64,000 nucleotides of DNA from Zanthoxylum bungeanum (GCA_019454045.1 SKCR01001866.1:32365-96364); one strand, 5' to 3'. Shown: positions 42,062 to 54,879, numbered from the stretch's first letter. Numbers and translations are program-made. Notes: a model not told the origin generated them from the letters alone.

Positions 42062-45000
42062 TATCACATATATCCGATCAACATTCTCTCAATCCAGGAT
42101 ATCTGGCCGAACTCAACTGAAAAACTATATATCTGACTGAACAAATCATAAGTGTCATTCAAAAGTTCAGATTGTCAGTTACCAGACACATGATCTAATT
42201 ATGGCCGACCGGACATGTAATTCAAATTTAACATTGAGCCAGACATGTATTAAAGTGGTCAACGCATGTGTATATTACCTAAAGCTGGAGTCACAGACTG
42301 ATTAATGGCTAAACGGACTACAATTTAAATTATACATCCGGCCGAACATTGATCGAATGTTTCAGACTATGGTAACATTAGTAACACCAGACAGATATGA
42401 GAGCAAGGGGGATTTCGTGTTAGGGTTGGTGCTCGGAGCGCCAATTTTCTTATGTATTTCCCTGTAAAGAATTATATAACATTTTATTATGAATAAAATA
42501 AATAGTTTCTATTATATAACATCTCTTTATATATGGTAAAGACGTAATTGACCTTAAAATGATTAGTTATGATACTATTGCAAAAACGTCGCAACTGACA
42601 TTGAGTTTTATCATGACGTTGTCATACTTAGAATGTTCCTGGTCAAGGTTTACACTACTTGGTCAGTAAAGTAAACCCGTTAAGACTGGTATATGTCTTA
42701 TACTGGAATCTTGGATTCCAATGGTTTCTCAATCAACCATGAGTCTTGGAGACTTGTATTCTTAATAGATGCTACACCAACGTCAATAAGAATCTTCTCG
42801 GGTTGAGTAGCATAGTGATTCTTTGACTTGAGATACCACTGTGTATATATGAGATATCATCCACACTTTGATGGCAGTCACGTCACCGATCTATTTAGAT
42901 CTGACCTCCACCTGTTCATTGGGTGTGGACTGATCCTCGGGATATCATGTTTGTGTCAAGATAGAATCCATCACTTCTGTGTTCAGAACATAGGTATTCA
43001 ATATAGAATTAGCAATCTGTTAAATCTATGGGCCCGTGGTACACTGTAGAAGCGAGTGCTAAGTGTTATTAAGAAATTGATAATAGAAACGTCGGCGTGA
43101 TTATATCTATATAGATTTGACGTTTATATCTATATCTCTAGAATAATCTGGATACCTATGACAGATGGATTATACGTATGTAATGACCTCGACCTGTATG
43201 GTTCAGTGAGTTTATCCGTGTTCGTCATAATTTTTGGGTGGGTAGATTATGGACACGAAATTTGATTTCGTGACGGATATGCCTGAACCTAGAGAGTCTC
43301 ACTGATGAAATATACTCGTAGAGCACTATGGCAACTTTTATGAATAATATTGATTATTTATAAATCGTTTAATGGTTAAACGAAAGATATATACATAGAG
43401 ATCTAATGGTCATTTCCTAATTAATGTGTATTTGTATTTAATTTTTGATTTTATTAAATACACATTAATTAATTGTCAAATTATGATATTTGACATATAT
43501 CATTAATATATGTATTTGGTTATTTAAAGTAAATATAATACCTATATTTGAGATATTTGTATTTAATTAATTACTGAATTATTTAAATGTTAAATGATTA
43601 AGATAATTAAATTATAAATATATTTAGTAATGATCAAGTTAGAAATGGCTTTATTTGATTGGTTTAACTTGTTTTAAAATTGTAGTGTACAATTTGAACA
43701 GGTAAACTAAGTATTATTTAATTAATATAATTGAAACACAAAATTAGATTTTTTTCCTAGGGTTCAGCCAAGAAGGGGAAGTATATAAAGTTTTGGCTTC
43801 ATTTTTCTTTCATTAGGTTAAGCCACCAAATACATTACAAAAGAAAATTTGAGAGAAAAGTTTAAGTGTTGACGAGAAAAAGTTAAGAAAACTTCAATCT
43901 TGGTAAGTTTTTTCAACTTTTTCTTAACTAGAAAATTATTTATATTGTTCTAAGCTACAACTTGTGTTGCTTGGATGTTTTTTCTCTACTCTTTAAGTTT
44001 GTAATTAAATGATTGGAAGCTTGTAAGAAAGATGTTAGCATGTATGTAATGAAAGAAAGCTTGTAAGGAGTTAGTAAGCTCTCTTTTGGTTATTTGATAA
44101 TCATGTTGTCATTATAGAGTTGTTAGGCCACTCATTGATGACCTAGAAATGTTCTTATGTTATTTCAAAGTGGTGAGACTTGATTGGTGTGGTAGAGACT
44201 TGGTTGAAGTGTTGGATTTGTTTAATTTGGTTAATTTGATTAATTTATAAAATTAGGGTCTATACCTATTCCAAATTTGGGGCTTTTAATATATGTGTTG
44301 TATTATGATGTATATATGATGTATAATAAATTTGGTGTTGATTGGATTTCATCTTGACCTGTTTTGAACAAGATTGGACCAAAATACAAAACCTGGAAAA
44401 TTTTGTCATTCTCAGCAATTTGAAGAAAATTTGTGGTTTTGTGTTGTGAGTTGTATTTTCATTTATAAGACATGTATAAATTATTTTGGTAGCGATTTGA
44501 AATCACTTAAATTTGTATTTGATAAATTAGGATTAAAATGATCAAAATGCAAACTTTGAGGGGTCTCTCAGCAATTTAAGAAAAATATGATTTTTGGGTA
44601 AAAATTTTTTGAGTAATTAGAATAAATAAGTTTATTTTAATTGCCCAAGAAAAATTATTGAAATCGGGAAATTTTGATTTTCCGCGTTCCGCTGCGTTTA
44701 GTCAGATTTGCCCTAAAAATCCCAACATTTCGTTCCCCTTCCATTCTCAAATCCCTCTCACACTATAAAAAGAGGGCTTTCGCCTATAAAAATCCATCGA
44801 GAATCCTTCAAAAAAGGCCGATACTCTGAAATAGTAATCCTTGAGAAAAAGAGAGAGAGAGAGAAAGAAAACATTCCTTGATCTTTGGAGTTTCTTCCCC
44901 TCTGGTGCCAATCCAGCAACGACCCAGACCTTAGAGGTGTCTTCTGAATCACAACATACATAAGGTACGACATTATGGCACTCTTTTAAATTTCTATTTT

Positions 45001-46239
45001 CATATATAGTATCTTCGACTTGAAACCAAAGCACATCCGGCTGGACATGGGCATCATGTCTGCCACGTAACTAATATATCTGGACGGACTTTCCTAAAGT
45101 CAGGTCGAGGGATATACACCTTACATCTTGTTTAAATGCATGCACTAATATATTTTTCATTATTATATATTACTTTAACCTATGTTTGCTTACATTACTT
45201 TGTTAATCTCCCGTTGTTTAGTGTTGCCATTTTATTAGTAATTTCCACATACTTATTTATTCCATTCCGATACTTTAATTGATGATATGCATGTGTTTAT
45301 TTTACTGTCCAAGATACGATTAATGGGCATGTCTAGCTCTACTTACTGTTTGACCTGCGAAGGATGTCCAACCTAACTCATCTGAAGTCCGGCCAGACAT
45401 GCTTACATCTGGTCCTTTTAAGTATATAAGATGGAAACTTGTACATAAATTCCTTATCTGATTTCGAATGGATATTAATATGATTTGCACTCGGGATACA
45501 ACCCCACATATCATTAAGAGGGTGACTATGCCATTCTATTTCATTTTTATTACCTCATTTTATATTAATGCTCACTATCTTTTATTATTACTTATTGTTT
45601 TGCTTTCTTTAGTAATTTATTGTTATCTTATTTTTATTGTTGTTCTTATTATGGTTGTTGTCTGCAAATGGATATATATCGTAAACAGTGCATGTTATTT
45701 ATTGTAATTCTGGGTTTTTAGCTTATGTAGTACGTCCGTCAGATTTCTAGCAAGTTCGACCGGATGTTAATATTATGTTGAATGTCTGGCCTACTGTACA
45801 CAATGTCCGGAAAGACCTATTCGAAGCCAGGACGATGAGATGTTTACTCTGATATATTTTATTATTATTTCTGCTAATTCTATAATAATTTATGGGCAAT
45901 TACTCATTTTATTTACCACTTTTATTATTCGTGTTTGTGTACTTGTATGTTATATAAATTGTGTTGCATGCTAAGATGTGGCGATACCTCATTTGAACCT
46001 AAATATTATACTGACTTCAGTGAGAGACCATTTCGAATCCAAACAGATTTAAGGTCGAACCTTGTGAGGGGTGTATTGCGGTCTTAAATCATTTTCAGTG
46101 TCTAATACTAGGTGGCGACTCCTTATTCTCCGGTTAGTCCCCCCATGGGGTTATCCATACTTTCCATGGGCCACGAGCCCAACAATGTCGTGGACGCAGA
46201 TGGTATAGGCATAGCGATAAACCTCGATTCTCTTCTACA
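42062..46239 (+). repeat. Degenerate family-D LTR (D2), split by a solo LTR
   Basis: Segments 42062-42417 and 44728-46239 are one diverged D-family LTR. Its 3' block (45995-46190: GAGAGACCATTTCGAATCC, GGTCGAACCTTGTGAGGGG, GGTGGCGACTCC) and the ATGGAAACTTGTACATAAATTC block at 45430 match D1. It ends TCTTCTACA at 46239. CTATAAAAAGAGG at 44762 is a likely TATA box. GGCCGGACAT/CCAGACATG motifs are scattered through both halves. It inserted in copia E integrase; its left end is lost at 42062 against copia B. Confidence 0.65.
42418..44727 (+). repeat. Solo LTR, copia B-related, with TTTCG target duplication
   Basis: A 2310-bp LTR starting TGTTAGGGTTGGTGCTCGG and ending AAAAATCCCAACA, flanked on both sides by TTTCG (42413-42417 and 44728-44732). 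Neither a primer site nor internal sequence follows. A solo LTR formed by LTR-LTR recombination fits best. It is a diverged relative of the copia B LTR, in opposite orientation. Confidence 0.85.
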
Positions 46240-46900
46240 AATGTTAATTTTAGGTCATTAAAATTCATATCTAAACAAGGATTAATTGACTTAAATAATG
46301 AAGTAAATGAAAAATGTGAAATATGTGTACAAGCTAAAATGACCAAGAAACCATTTTCTAAAATAAGTAGAAATACATTTGTTTAGGAATTGGTGCACTT
46401 AGATGTTTGTGAATTGAATGGTATGTTAACTAGAGGAGAAAATGAGTATTTTATCACTTTTATAGTTGACGCCTCTAGGTATACTTATGTTTATTTAATG
46501 AAAGCCAAGAGTGAAGCATTTAATATGTTTCAAATTTATAAAAATGAGGATGAAAATCAGAAAGAGACAAGAATAAAATCTTTACGAAGTGATAGAGGTG
46601 ATGAATATTTTGACAATAAGTTTATTGATTTCTGTGAAAGTAATGGAATTATTCACCAAACAAGTTCTTCATATACACCACAACAAAATGGTTTGGCTGA
46701 ATGGAAGAATAAGACCTTGGTTGAAATGGTTAGCTATGTTGTTAAATTCTAAACTACCTTTAAATTTGTGGGAGAAGCTTTACTTGTAGCATGTCATGTA
46801 CACAATAGAATACCTTCCAAAAAACTAAAATTAACTCCATATGAAATTTGGAATAATAGGAAGCCCAATCTTAGATACCTACGGGTATAGGATTATTTAT
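46240..46900 (+). pseudogene. Integrase of copia E
   Basis: The frame begins VNFRSLKFISKQGL with zinc-finger Cys pair CEICVQAKMTKKPF. After an in-frame TAG at 46384 it continues as VHLDVCELNG. The core carries all three acidic positions: FIVDASRYTYVYLMK, RSDRGDEYF, and NGLAEWKNKT (Glu in AEWKN). The 46390-46752 frame then shifts, and SKLPLNLWEKLYL continues in another frame. Confidence 0.85.
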
Positions 46901-47239
46901 CTTATTATAAGGTTGCAGATCCTAAAAAGACTAAGTCGGGATCAAAAGTCTTTGAGAGTGTGTTTGTTGGATATGCATAACATCAAAAGCATATCGGTTA
47001 TTAGATTTATAATCTAATGTAATTGTAGAATCCAAAGATGTTTAATTTTTTGAAAATAAGTTATCTTATGAAAATTCTATTTAAATCATTAAGCAAAACA
47101 CAAGAGTTAAATAATGACAAAAGTCAATAACAAGGTTCATTAACAAAATGACAGAAAATATAATACCTAATGAACCTCGAAAAATTTGAAGACCTAAGAA
47201 ATTAATGAAGTTAGATCCTGATTTTATATATTCTTAAGA

Positions 47240-47890
47240 TATTGTCTTGTTTATTGAAGGTAACAGGGAAATAGTAACAAACAATATACCCATATTACTA
47301 AATTTAGAGGATGATTCGAAAACCTTTGAAGAAATAATGTCTTCAAGGGATGTTACATTTTGGAAAGAGGCAATTGATGAAAGTATTCTCTTATGGTTAA
47401 TAGAACTTGGACCATGGTAGTTTTGCCTCCAGGATCTAAACTTATTGGATGTAAGTGGATATTTAGAAGAAAATATAATACTGATAGATCTATACAAACA
47501 TTTAAAGCTAGGCTTGTGGCTAAATGATTTAGGCAAAAAACAAGGTGTTGACTATTTTGACACATATGTATTGGTAGCTAGAATATCTTCTATAAGATTT
47601 TTGCTAGCTTTAGCTTCCATATATAGTTTACATGTGTATCAAATGGATGTTAAGATTACATTTTTAAATGGAGATCTTGATGAGGAAGTGTACATGGAGC
47701 AACCTCAAGGTTTTGTACTTCCCGAAATTGAAAAGAAAGTTTGAGTGCTAAAAAAATACTATGTGGCTTAAAGTAAGCACCCAAACAATGACATGAAAAA
47801 TTTGATGAAGTTATTCTTCAAAACAGCTTTCAATATAATGGTGTCGGTAGGTGTGTATACACCAAATTCACAAAGGAACTTTCAATCATA
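47240..47890 (+). pseudogene. Reverse transcriptase of copia E
   Basis: The broken frame includes TFWKEAIDESI, then GVDYFDTYVLVARISSIRFL and YQMDVKITFLNGDLDEEVYM (the catalytic Asp block of copia RT), then EQPQGFV. Stops follow at 47742 and 47768. The YVDD region is missing or unreadable. Confidence 0.85.
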
Positions 47891-47904
47891 TTGTGTTTAT
47901 ATGT

Positions 47905-48180
47905 CTATACATGCTTATCATAAGTACAAATATGATATGAATTGATACAACTAAGAAATATCTTTCCTTAAGGTTTAAGATGAAGACCTAAACGAGATAG
48001 ATATTATTTTATGTATCAAAGTTAAGAAACATAATGGGCGATGGCATGTTTATCATAAGTACAAATATGATAGGAATTGATACAACTAAGAAGTATATTT
48101 CCTTAAGGTTTAAGATGAAAGACCTAAATGAGGTAAATATTATTTTGGGTATCAAAGTTAAGAAATATAGTGGGCGATTT
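47905..48180 (+). repeat. 134-bp tandem duplication inside copia E RT
   Basis: CTTATCATAAGTACAAATATGA near 47910 and TTTATCATAAGTACAAATATGA near 48046 begin two units with the same TAAGGTTTAAGATGAA and GTATCAAAGTTAAGAAA blocks. The coding content is the RT end (KKYLSLRFKMKDLNEVNIILG). The units differ at about a dozen positions, so the duplication is not recent. Confidence 0.75.
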
Positions 48181-48279
48181 TGCTTTTTGTCAATCATATT
48201 ATATTGATAAAGTGACTAGCAAATTTAATCACTAGGTTATAAAGGAAGCAAATACTCTGTTAATATTTCTTGTAAGTTA

Positions 48280-48438
48280 ATTGAAAATTCAAGGAGAGCA
48301 GTAGCTCAATTGGAATATGCTACTGTAATAGGAAGCTTGATGTATGATATGTATTACACCAGACCAGATATTTCATTTGCAGTATGTAAGCTCTCAAGAT
48401 ATGCGAACAATCCAAGTGTTGAACATTGGAAAGCTATT
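48280..48438 (+). pseudogene. RT/RNase H connection of copia E, left half
   Basis: The frame reads YATVIGSLMYDMYYTRPDIS then FAVCKLSRYANNPSVEHWKA, a highly conserved copia block. It is interrupted directly after HWKAI by LTR D4. Confidence 0.85.
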
Positions 48439-50308
48439 TGTAGGAGCGAAGCACGGTTTACCGCTATGCCTATGATGTTCGGCGACCACGACACTGTTGG
48501 ACTCGCAGCCCGTAGAGAGTACGGATTAGCCCGCGGGTGACTAAATCGGAGAATAAAGGAGTCGCCACCCAATGTGAATTGGGAGAGATTTAAGGCCGCA
48601 CTCACCCCTCGTAAGGGAAGACCTCAAACCGTTGTGTTCGGAATGGTCTCTTACTTATTCCAGTATAATGGATGGGTTCACACAATGGTATAACCAAGTT
48701 TTAATGCAATTCATGCATAAAAGCGAATAAAAATGTAATAACATACCCAACCAAAATAATAACCACAATAACGTAGTTCCAAAAGCACATTAAATTAAGA
48801 AATATGAGATGTGATAATGAAAATTATAATAAATAGTCAAAAGCAGGAATAACGTCAATAAATACATAGCAAACAAAAAAGGGGGTTTAATCACGCATAT
48901 ATGAGTATTTCCCGAGTGGCACGTGGAGTTGTATCCCAAGTACAAACCGCACTACCGTTCATTTGGATTCGGCTACGGAATTTACGTCTGGGTTTCCATC
49001 CGATATACCACAAGGGATAATAACATACATAATCATCAATGTAATGTAAACGGACATAAAAAATAGACATGAAAATATATAACAATGCATATACGTATAA
49101 TCATCAACATGAACAAAAAATAAATAAAATAAATAAAATAAAGGGCGAAATAATAAAACAGCAATAAAAGTGATTAAATAGATAAAAAAAGATATATAAC
49201 GAAATGCCAAAGAAAGCAAAAAATATGACCAGAAATTTGGCCGTTTTTGATGTAGGGCTTCGCATACCCAGCTGGACGTATTTCACGTCCAGGCAGACAT
49301 GCAGCGTCCGAAACTATAAAAATAAATATGGTAAGGGTGCCCTCAGGTCTTACCTTTTAAGTTGCTTTCTCGGAAGTGTGTTAGGCCGTCGCTGGAAGGA
49401 TCAAAGCTTGGTTTCAAGGTTTGGTTCGGTTTCTGGTTGCTGGTTCACGATTTTTGGCTCACTGTTTTCTCGGTTTCTGCTCACTATGTTCTCGGTTTCT
49501 CTCGTTGGTTTCTCTGTTTCTCTCGCTGGTTGCTGTTTCTCACGCAGTTGGTTTTGGTTCTGGTCTGCATGTCCAAGTCTCACACTGGTTTCTACTCACT
49601 GGTTCACGGCTCACTGGTTGTTGTTTCTTCCTCATGCTGGTTCACGTTTTTCCCTCACTGTTTTTCGGTTGTTGTTTTCCTCACTGCTTTTCTCCACAAA
49701 GCCGATTTTTTTTGTTTTCTTTTTTTCCTTTCGATGACGGTTGTTTTTTTAGGGTTTTTCTCTTTATTTTCTTTCAATGTTGATGCCTCTCCTTTCTCAC
49801 GTCTTGCCTCATTCTTGATGATGACTTGGTCCCTTTTTTTATAATGATTCAAAGGGATCTATAAATAGTGAAATAAATCATGTTGATTTGGGGAAAAATA
49901 TTATCAAATTATTTAGGGAATAAAATCTCATAAATTTGGTGATGAGGAGATCTCAAATCTTGTTAAATTGGTAATGATGGGATCCCAAAATCTCATTAAA
50001 ATGGAAAGTGTTGATGCTCTCATAACTAAGGAGATTTTATCATATTTGGGAAGATTATGGGGTTTTGGGCGTGCATGGTGGGTCATGGGCCACGTGGATG
50101 GGCTGCATGGGAGGTCTGAAGCTAAGGTTTGAAGCAGCAGCTGACTGAGCGAGTTTGAGGCTGGCTAGTGAGTCTGAATCCAATGAGGTGCTAATTTTGG
50201 AGGTTTTCCTTCCTTCCGGCATTCGTTTTTCGCAACTTCTGCAACTTTTCAGGTAGTGTCTCCATACGAGGCTCATCATTGGGCTCATGCAAAAATTCAA
50301 TGGCTACA
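48439..50308 (-). repeat. Solo LTR of family D (copy D4)
   Basis: An 1870-bp LTR. The minus strand starts TGTAGCCATTGAATTTTTGC (50308) and ends ...TTCGCTCCTACA (48439), giving TGTAG/CTACA ends. Flanks CTATT (48434-48438) and TTATT (50309-50313) match at 4 of 5 bases. It cleanly splits the copia E RNase H, which resumes at 50314. Frames up to 177 codons on the plus strand (49204-49737) are low-complexity CTCACTGGTTC-type repeats. Confidence 0.85.
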
Positions 50309-50860
50309 TTATTGCTACGTTATAAGAACACAAACATTGGGATTATTCTATGATAGATTTCCAGTCATCCTAGAAGGATACTCTGAGCTAGTTGAATTAC
50401 TAATGCAACTGATAATAAATCAACTTCAGGATGGATATTTACATTGGCTGGAGGATATGTTTCTTGAGCTTCAAAGAAATGCCATGCATAACTTTCTCTA
50501 CTATAGAGTCGGAGTTTGTTGTTTTGGCTGCAGTATGCAAAAAATCAGAATGGTTCAGAAATTTATTACTAAATATAAAGTTATGACTACAACCGATACC
50601 GTCTATTTCTTTGTATTGCGATAGTGAAGTTACTATGTCTATAGCATTGAGTTAGATTTACAATGGAAAATCTAGACATATAAGCTTGAGAAGTGAGTGT
50701 GTACCATAATTATTGTCGGAATGTGTAGTTATTGTGACTTATGTGAGATCTTGTAACAATCTCACAAACCTACTAAATAAAGCACTCTCGACAGATTTAA
50801 TCAGAACCACATCAATGGGGGTGGGCTTAAAAACCTTTCATTAATTAGTCACCTATGACA
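50309..50860 (+). pseudogene. RNase H of copia E, right half
   Basis: Across shifts the plus strand reads GLFYDRFPVILEGYS, STSGWIFTLAGGYVSW, STIESEFV and SEWFRN. Later come SLYCDSEVTMSIA, NGKSRHISLR and LTNLLNKALSTDLIRTTS. This is the complete copia RNase H order, including the E (ESE) and D (YCDS) positions. Stops near 50640 and elsewhere inactivate it. Confidence 0.8.
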
Positions 50861-51331
50861 AGAACCTAATTTAACTTTATTATACCAATAGACCTTAAGT
50901 TTAATGGGTAATAACAAGTTATAGATCAGCGACTGAGTTACTAAAGGAAATATTTAGTAACTATATAAAGGAGGATGACTTTTACTCTTAATAGAGTTAA
51001 GAAGGTGAAAAGAACTCCATCTATGTGAACATGAGAAGTGGTGCCGCTTCTAATAAAGTGTATGAGGTTGATCTTTGTAAATATTTCATAGAAAGGATAG
51101 AGCACAAGGCCTGAAAAAGTGCCGATTGATTTACGATAACTTTTGAAAATCAATTATTGTTATGTGTGAACTATATCTTTCAGTGTTAACACTTAAAATC
51201 TAGGTTCAATGCTATAGTCAACCTAAATTTTGTTAATGCTTTGAAGTACTGGTTCTAGCTAAAGGTTCAAGTTGAAAAACATCTTTACTTATGCATTATA
51301 ATATAAATTGATTTCTAGATTGATATATTAA

Positions 51332-51344
51332 CCAAGTGGGGGAT
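51332..51344 (+). other. Polypurine tract of copia E
   Basis: AAGTGGGGGATTG stands before TTGTTGAATTTGG, as in the canonical copia 'aagtgggggattgttg' border. About 470 bp separate it from the end of RNase H. Confidence 0.8.
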
Positions 51345-51359
51345 TGTTGTTGAATTTGG

Positions 51360-51390
<31 letters not shown>

Positions 51391-51478
51391 AATATACATA
51401 TACGTACATTCAACAAAAGATGGTTAACTTATCAATGTAAGACATTATATGATATGACATGTTGGTTCAGTTATTGCT

Positions 51479-54104
51479 TATAACATCCCCGATCCCAGAG
51501 ATGCTACCGGCAGGGAATAGGCTATCATATCCCCCTGAGCCTCTGACTTACTGGCTTTATACATCACTATTAACTCATCTCAATTATAGCTCAAACATGG
51601 GACCATTGCCCAAACTTATTTTTGACATATAATCACTGTCATGTACTTAACACTTCTTTACTATACAACCCTGACAATAAAACTTAAACATATTGCACAT
51701 GAAATCTTTACTATACAACATGCAAAATGCATGAATTTACATGACTCGGACTGAACTGTACTCAATCTGGTGGACTCAGACCCTCTATTGATTGCCATCA
51801 GTATCCATCCTCTCAAGCGCGTCCTCCGAGTATCCTGCAAAACAAAGAAACTGAAGTGGGGTGGTTAGACCGTTTGAACGATCTAAGTGAGTGGACGATT
51901 TAAAATAAAAACTGAAATACTATAATGAAAATGTTTAATTCTAAAACCAAGGTTCTTTCATAAAATTAAATTATATGAAAACCCTTTTGCTTGTCTGAAA
52001 ACTCTGAACTATTTTCAGAAAATGTTGTCTGGAATCTCGTTTATAAAACTTAACTTTTCTGAAATCTACTTTTGAAAGTCTGGTTCTGTAAACTTATATC
52101 TGAAAGATCTGTTCTGAAAACTATTTCTGAAATGTCTGTTTTTTGAAAACTGTTTCTAATATCTTATCTCTGAAAAACTTGACGTATGGGGACGTTACGT
52201 ATCGCCGTCCCCCCATATGCCTAACTAGAGCCAGGAGTGCAAATCCATGACTTTGGGGCGTTACGTATCGCCGTCCCCCAAAGCATACCACTACTGTCTC
52301 TGAAACTAGTGGTATTGGGGCGTTACGTATCGCCGTCCCCCCATATGCCTAACTAGAGCCAGGAGTGCAAATCCATGACTTTGGGGCGTTACGTATCGCC
52401 GTCCCCCAAAGCATACCACTACTGTCTCTGAAACTAGTGGTATTGGGGCGTTACGTATCGCCGTCCCCCAGGCCACTGATCTAGAACTGGGGGTACGGAT
52501 CTATGCTACCCTCCAAGCTCTGAAACTAGGATCTAGGGGAATCTGTCATCCCTAGTCCTGAACTAGGATCTACGTATCGCCGTCCCCCCAGTTCTCTATA
52601 TGTGCACATATTATCTCCATGTCATTAACAAGTTACATACTGAGGTGGGTTTTTCCCCCATGCCTCGAAAACATAAAATCATACTCTGAAACCGTTTCTT
52701 TCTCAAACATGACTTAAATCATAAATTTTCATGAATTAACTATAATAAAAATAATCTAACGCCTTAAAGCGTAAATATAAGTCTGATATAAAAATAACAA
52801 AATGAAAGTTAATTTAAAAGGGTACTGTCCACTCACAAATTTTGGAATCTGGATATTACATCTTCCCTCGCCGAAGGAATTTATGGCTCATGCGATGATC
52901 TAAAATTGATAACTTAATCAGAAAACAATTTTCGAGAAAATGCTTGAAATTATTATCACTTCATGACATACTATGCTTATATCATGACAAATTATGTGCA
53001 AAAGAGTGGATACAAGACCCTAAAGATGGCCCATAACATTTTGAGTTGGAATTGAAAAAGCTGGTCTGTTTCTGGAATTTGGCTTTGCAATGCGACACAA
53101 GCCTTTTGGCGTCATGACACTCCCTGAAATTTGTCTAAGGTAGAGCCATTTTTTTTCTCCGCGTGTCGCGACACCGAAAGTGAAAGTATAGCGTCGCGAT
53201 GCTAACCCAAAATTCAGGGCCAAACTCTTCTCTTCAATGCCATAGCTCCAAGGCAACTCAACTCCACTACTCCACTTTATCACATAAGCAATTTCTAAGC
53301 CCAACCATTATCTAATACCATTATCCCCAATGCATAACTTCTCAACACATCCACACACTTACCGGCCTTATCCAATGCTAATACTATCATTACACTTCTC
53401 AAAATACATGCCAATAACTTAAACAAAGTCAATTAAGCAAACCCAAACTCTAGGGTATGATGGGTCTGAATTTAGGGGCTTTATATTCTTTGTTAAAAAT
53501 TGAAAATTGAGAAGATGGAAAGAGAATGAAAACTTACTTGACCAAGAAAACTTGAGAGCTCAACACAATTTCTTCATTGTTTTCATGGAAATGAAGAAAA
53601 TTTTGAAGATCATCTCCCTCACTCAAGCTCACATTTTTCACTCTTAAGAGATGCATGAATAGTACCTTATTTATAGGAAAAGTGGCTGATTTTTGTGATT
53701 AAATGAGTGGTTTAAATTTTTCCACATGTCCCATTTCTAGTCCTTTCCCGAAATTTACTATTGTTGTTATGGAAATCATGATTTTTGACCTATTTAGTAT
53801 TCGAATTTGGAAAAATATCCAACAAAAAAGTTGTATCTCTCGGTCTCAGCTTTGCGACGATATAAATTTCATAAAAAACGAAGATCGTATGAAAAAGGTA
53901 CGGTCTGATTATTAAAAGTTGTTCGAGATGGAACATAAACTAAGTTTCGCATCAAAATTTCAAGGAATCTTCTGAATATCCCAAATTCCATTTTATGAGC
54001 ATGCACTTACTTGAAAATGATTTATATTAAGTATTATGCCTCCGAATTGTAATAGTCTTCAGGCTCTTGTATCGTACAAGTCGTCAGGTTTACCGGATGT
54101 TACA
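51479..54104 (-). repeat. Solo LTR F (chromovirus-like, TGTAACATCC ends)
   Basis: A 2626-bp LTR. The minus strand starts TGTAACATCCGGTAAACC (54104) and ends GGGATCGGGGATGTTATA (51479), a TGTAACATCC/GGATGTTACA-type inverted terminus with one changed base. Flanks TTGCT (51474-51478) and TTGCC (54105-54109) match at 4 of 5 bases. No internal sequence is attached. The ends resemble Ty3/gypsy chromovirus (Tekay/Del-like) LTRs; that family placement is inference. Confidence 0.75.
52186..52590 (-). repeat. Palindromic GGGGCGTTACGTATCGCC modules and 128-bp tandem repeat in LTR F
   Basis: The near-palindrome GGGG(A/C)G..TACGTA..CG(C)CGTCCCC is centred on TACGTA. It occurs at about 52187, 52255, 52317, 52383 and 52445, plus a half copy at 52571. 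The block 52213-52340 is repeated almost exactly at 52341-52468 (128-bp period). Between modules are CTAACTAGAGCCAGGAGTGC and GAAACTAGTGGTATT spacers. Confidence 0.85.
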
Positions 54105-54748
54105 TTGCCCTACACTGACGCATCAGATAGGAACCTGCCCGGTCAGGTCACAGGGTTTGACCTTCCCAAAAAGGTCACAGTGGGTCGAGGGAGTAGTGCC
54201 CCCGTGGGGACTCGAGGAAAACACCCATGAAACAAAAATGAAATTCAAAGGCAAATATTAACGTAAATAACTGATTTCTTGTCCTCTTGAATGAAAAAGA
54301 CATTTTGTCTTATATTGTTGCGATAATGGGTAATCATTGGCGCGACAATGAGAGTCAGAAACACATAGATGCATTCTAACTAATATTGTCACGACAATGG
54401 TTACTCATTGACGCGATAATGAGACGTTGATACAAAATAGCTCTTTAACTTATATTGTCGCGCCAATGAGTAAGTCATTGTCACGAAAATATGAAGCCCG
54501 TGTATATTGGCATAATAAAGGCTTGTCATTGGAAAGAAAATGAGACATTAGTTCAGAAACGCATGACTAAAAAGTATATCTTTTGAAGGCAAATCTTGGT
54601 TGCTTATATATAGAGCACGTAAATGATTCATCATTTATAACAATTTTCATATAAAACGTTCTCAAGTAGAGATTCAACAAGTGTTATGTTGCATCTCTGA
54701 GTCTTGTTGTATCCTAGAGTGTATTTGTCCTACAACTATTACAACACA

Positions 54749-54879
54749 TAATGAAGACGAATATTACTCTAAGAAAGTGTCATGCACGCCTCAAAACTAG
54801 ATAATTTAATAACAATATCTTGATAGCCTCATTTATTATTAATTCCAAAATTTACACTATTAAAATTTCCTCTTCTATA
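54749..54879. other. Short spacer right of copia E
   Basis: Nothing recognisable. This is probably the leftmost, unreadable part of the following minus-strand copia gag remnant. Confidence 0.3.

Larger units (their letters stand above)
46240..54748 (+). mobile_element. Ty1/copia element E: integrase to 3' LTR, with two nested LTRs
   Basis: Plus-strand element beginning inside integrase (the upstream part was displaced by D2): integrase, RT, RNase H, polypurine tract at 51332-51344, 3' LTR. A solo D LTR (48439-50308) splits RNase H and a solo F LTR (51479-54104) splits the 3' LTR. With both removed, the protein order is continuous. Many stops and shifts make it inactive. The 3' end (about 54748, ...TTACAACA) is inferred from LTR-like features only. 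Confidence 0.75.
51345..54748 (+). repeat. 3' LTR of copia E, split by solo LTR F
   Basis: The first part (51345-51478) holds TTGTTGAATTTGG and a (TA)n(CA)n microsatellite at 51361-51391. The second part (54105-54748) holds short inverted TTGTCGCGA/CAATGAG motifs (54315-54500), a TATATATAGAGCAC box at 54604 and an end ...CCTACAACTATTACAACA. No 5' LTR is left for comparison, so the right end is inferred. Confidence 0.55.

Noticed and set aside
49204..49737. 177-codon plus-strand open frame (and overlapping 160- and 120-codon frames)
   Set aside because: It lies antisense within solo LTR D4, is made of repeated CTCACTGGTTC/CTCGGTTTCTC sequence, and has no domain. Several frames are open at once, as expected of low-complexity DNA.
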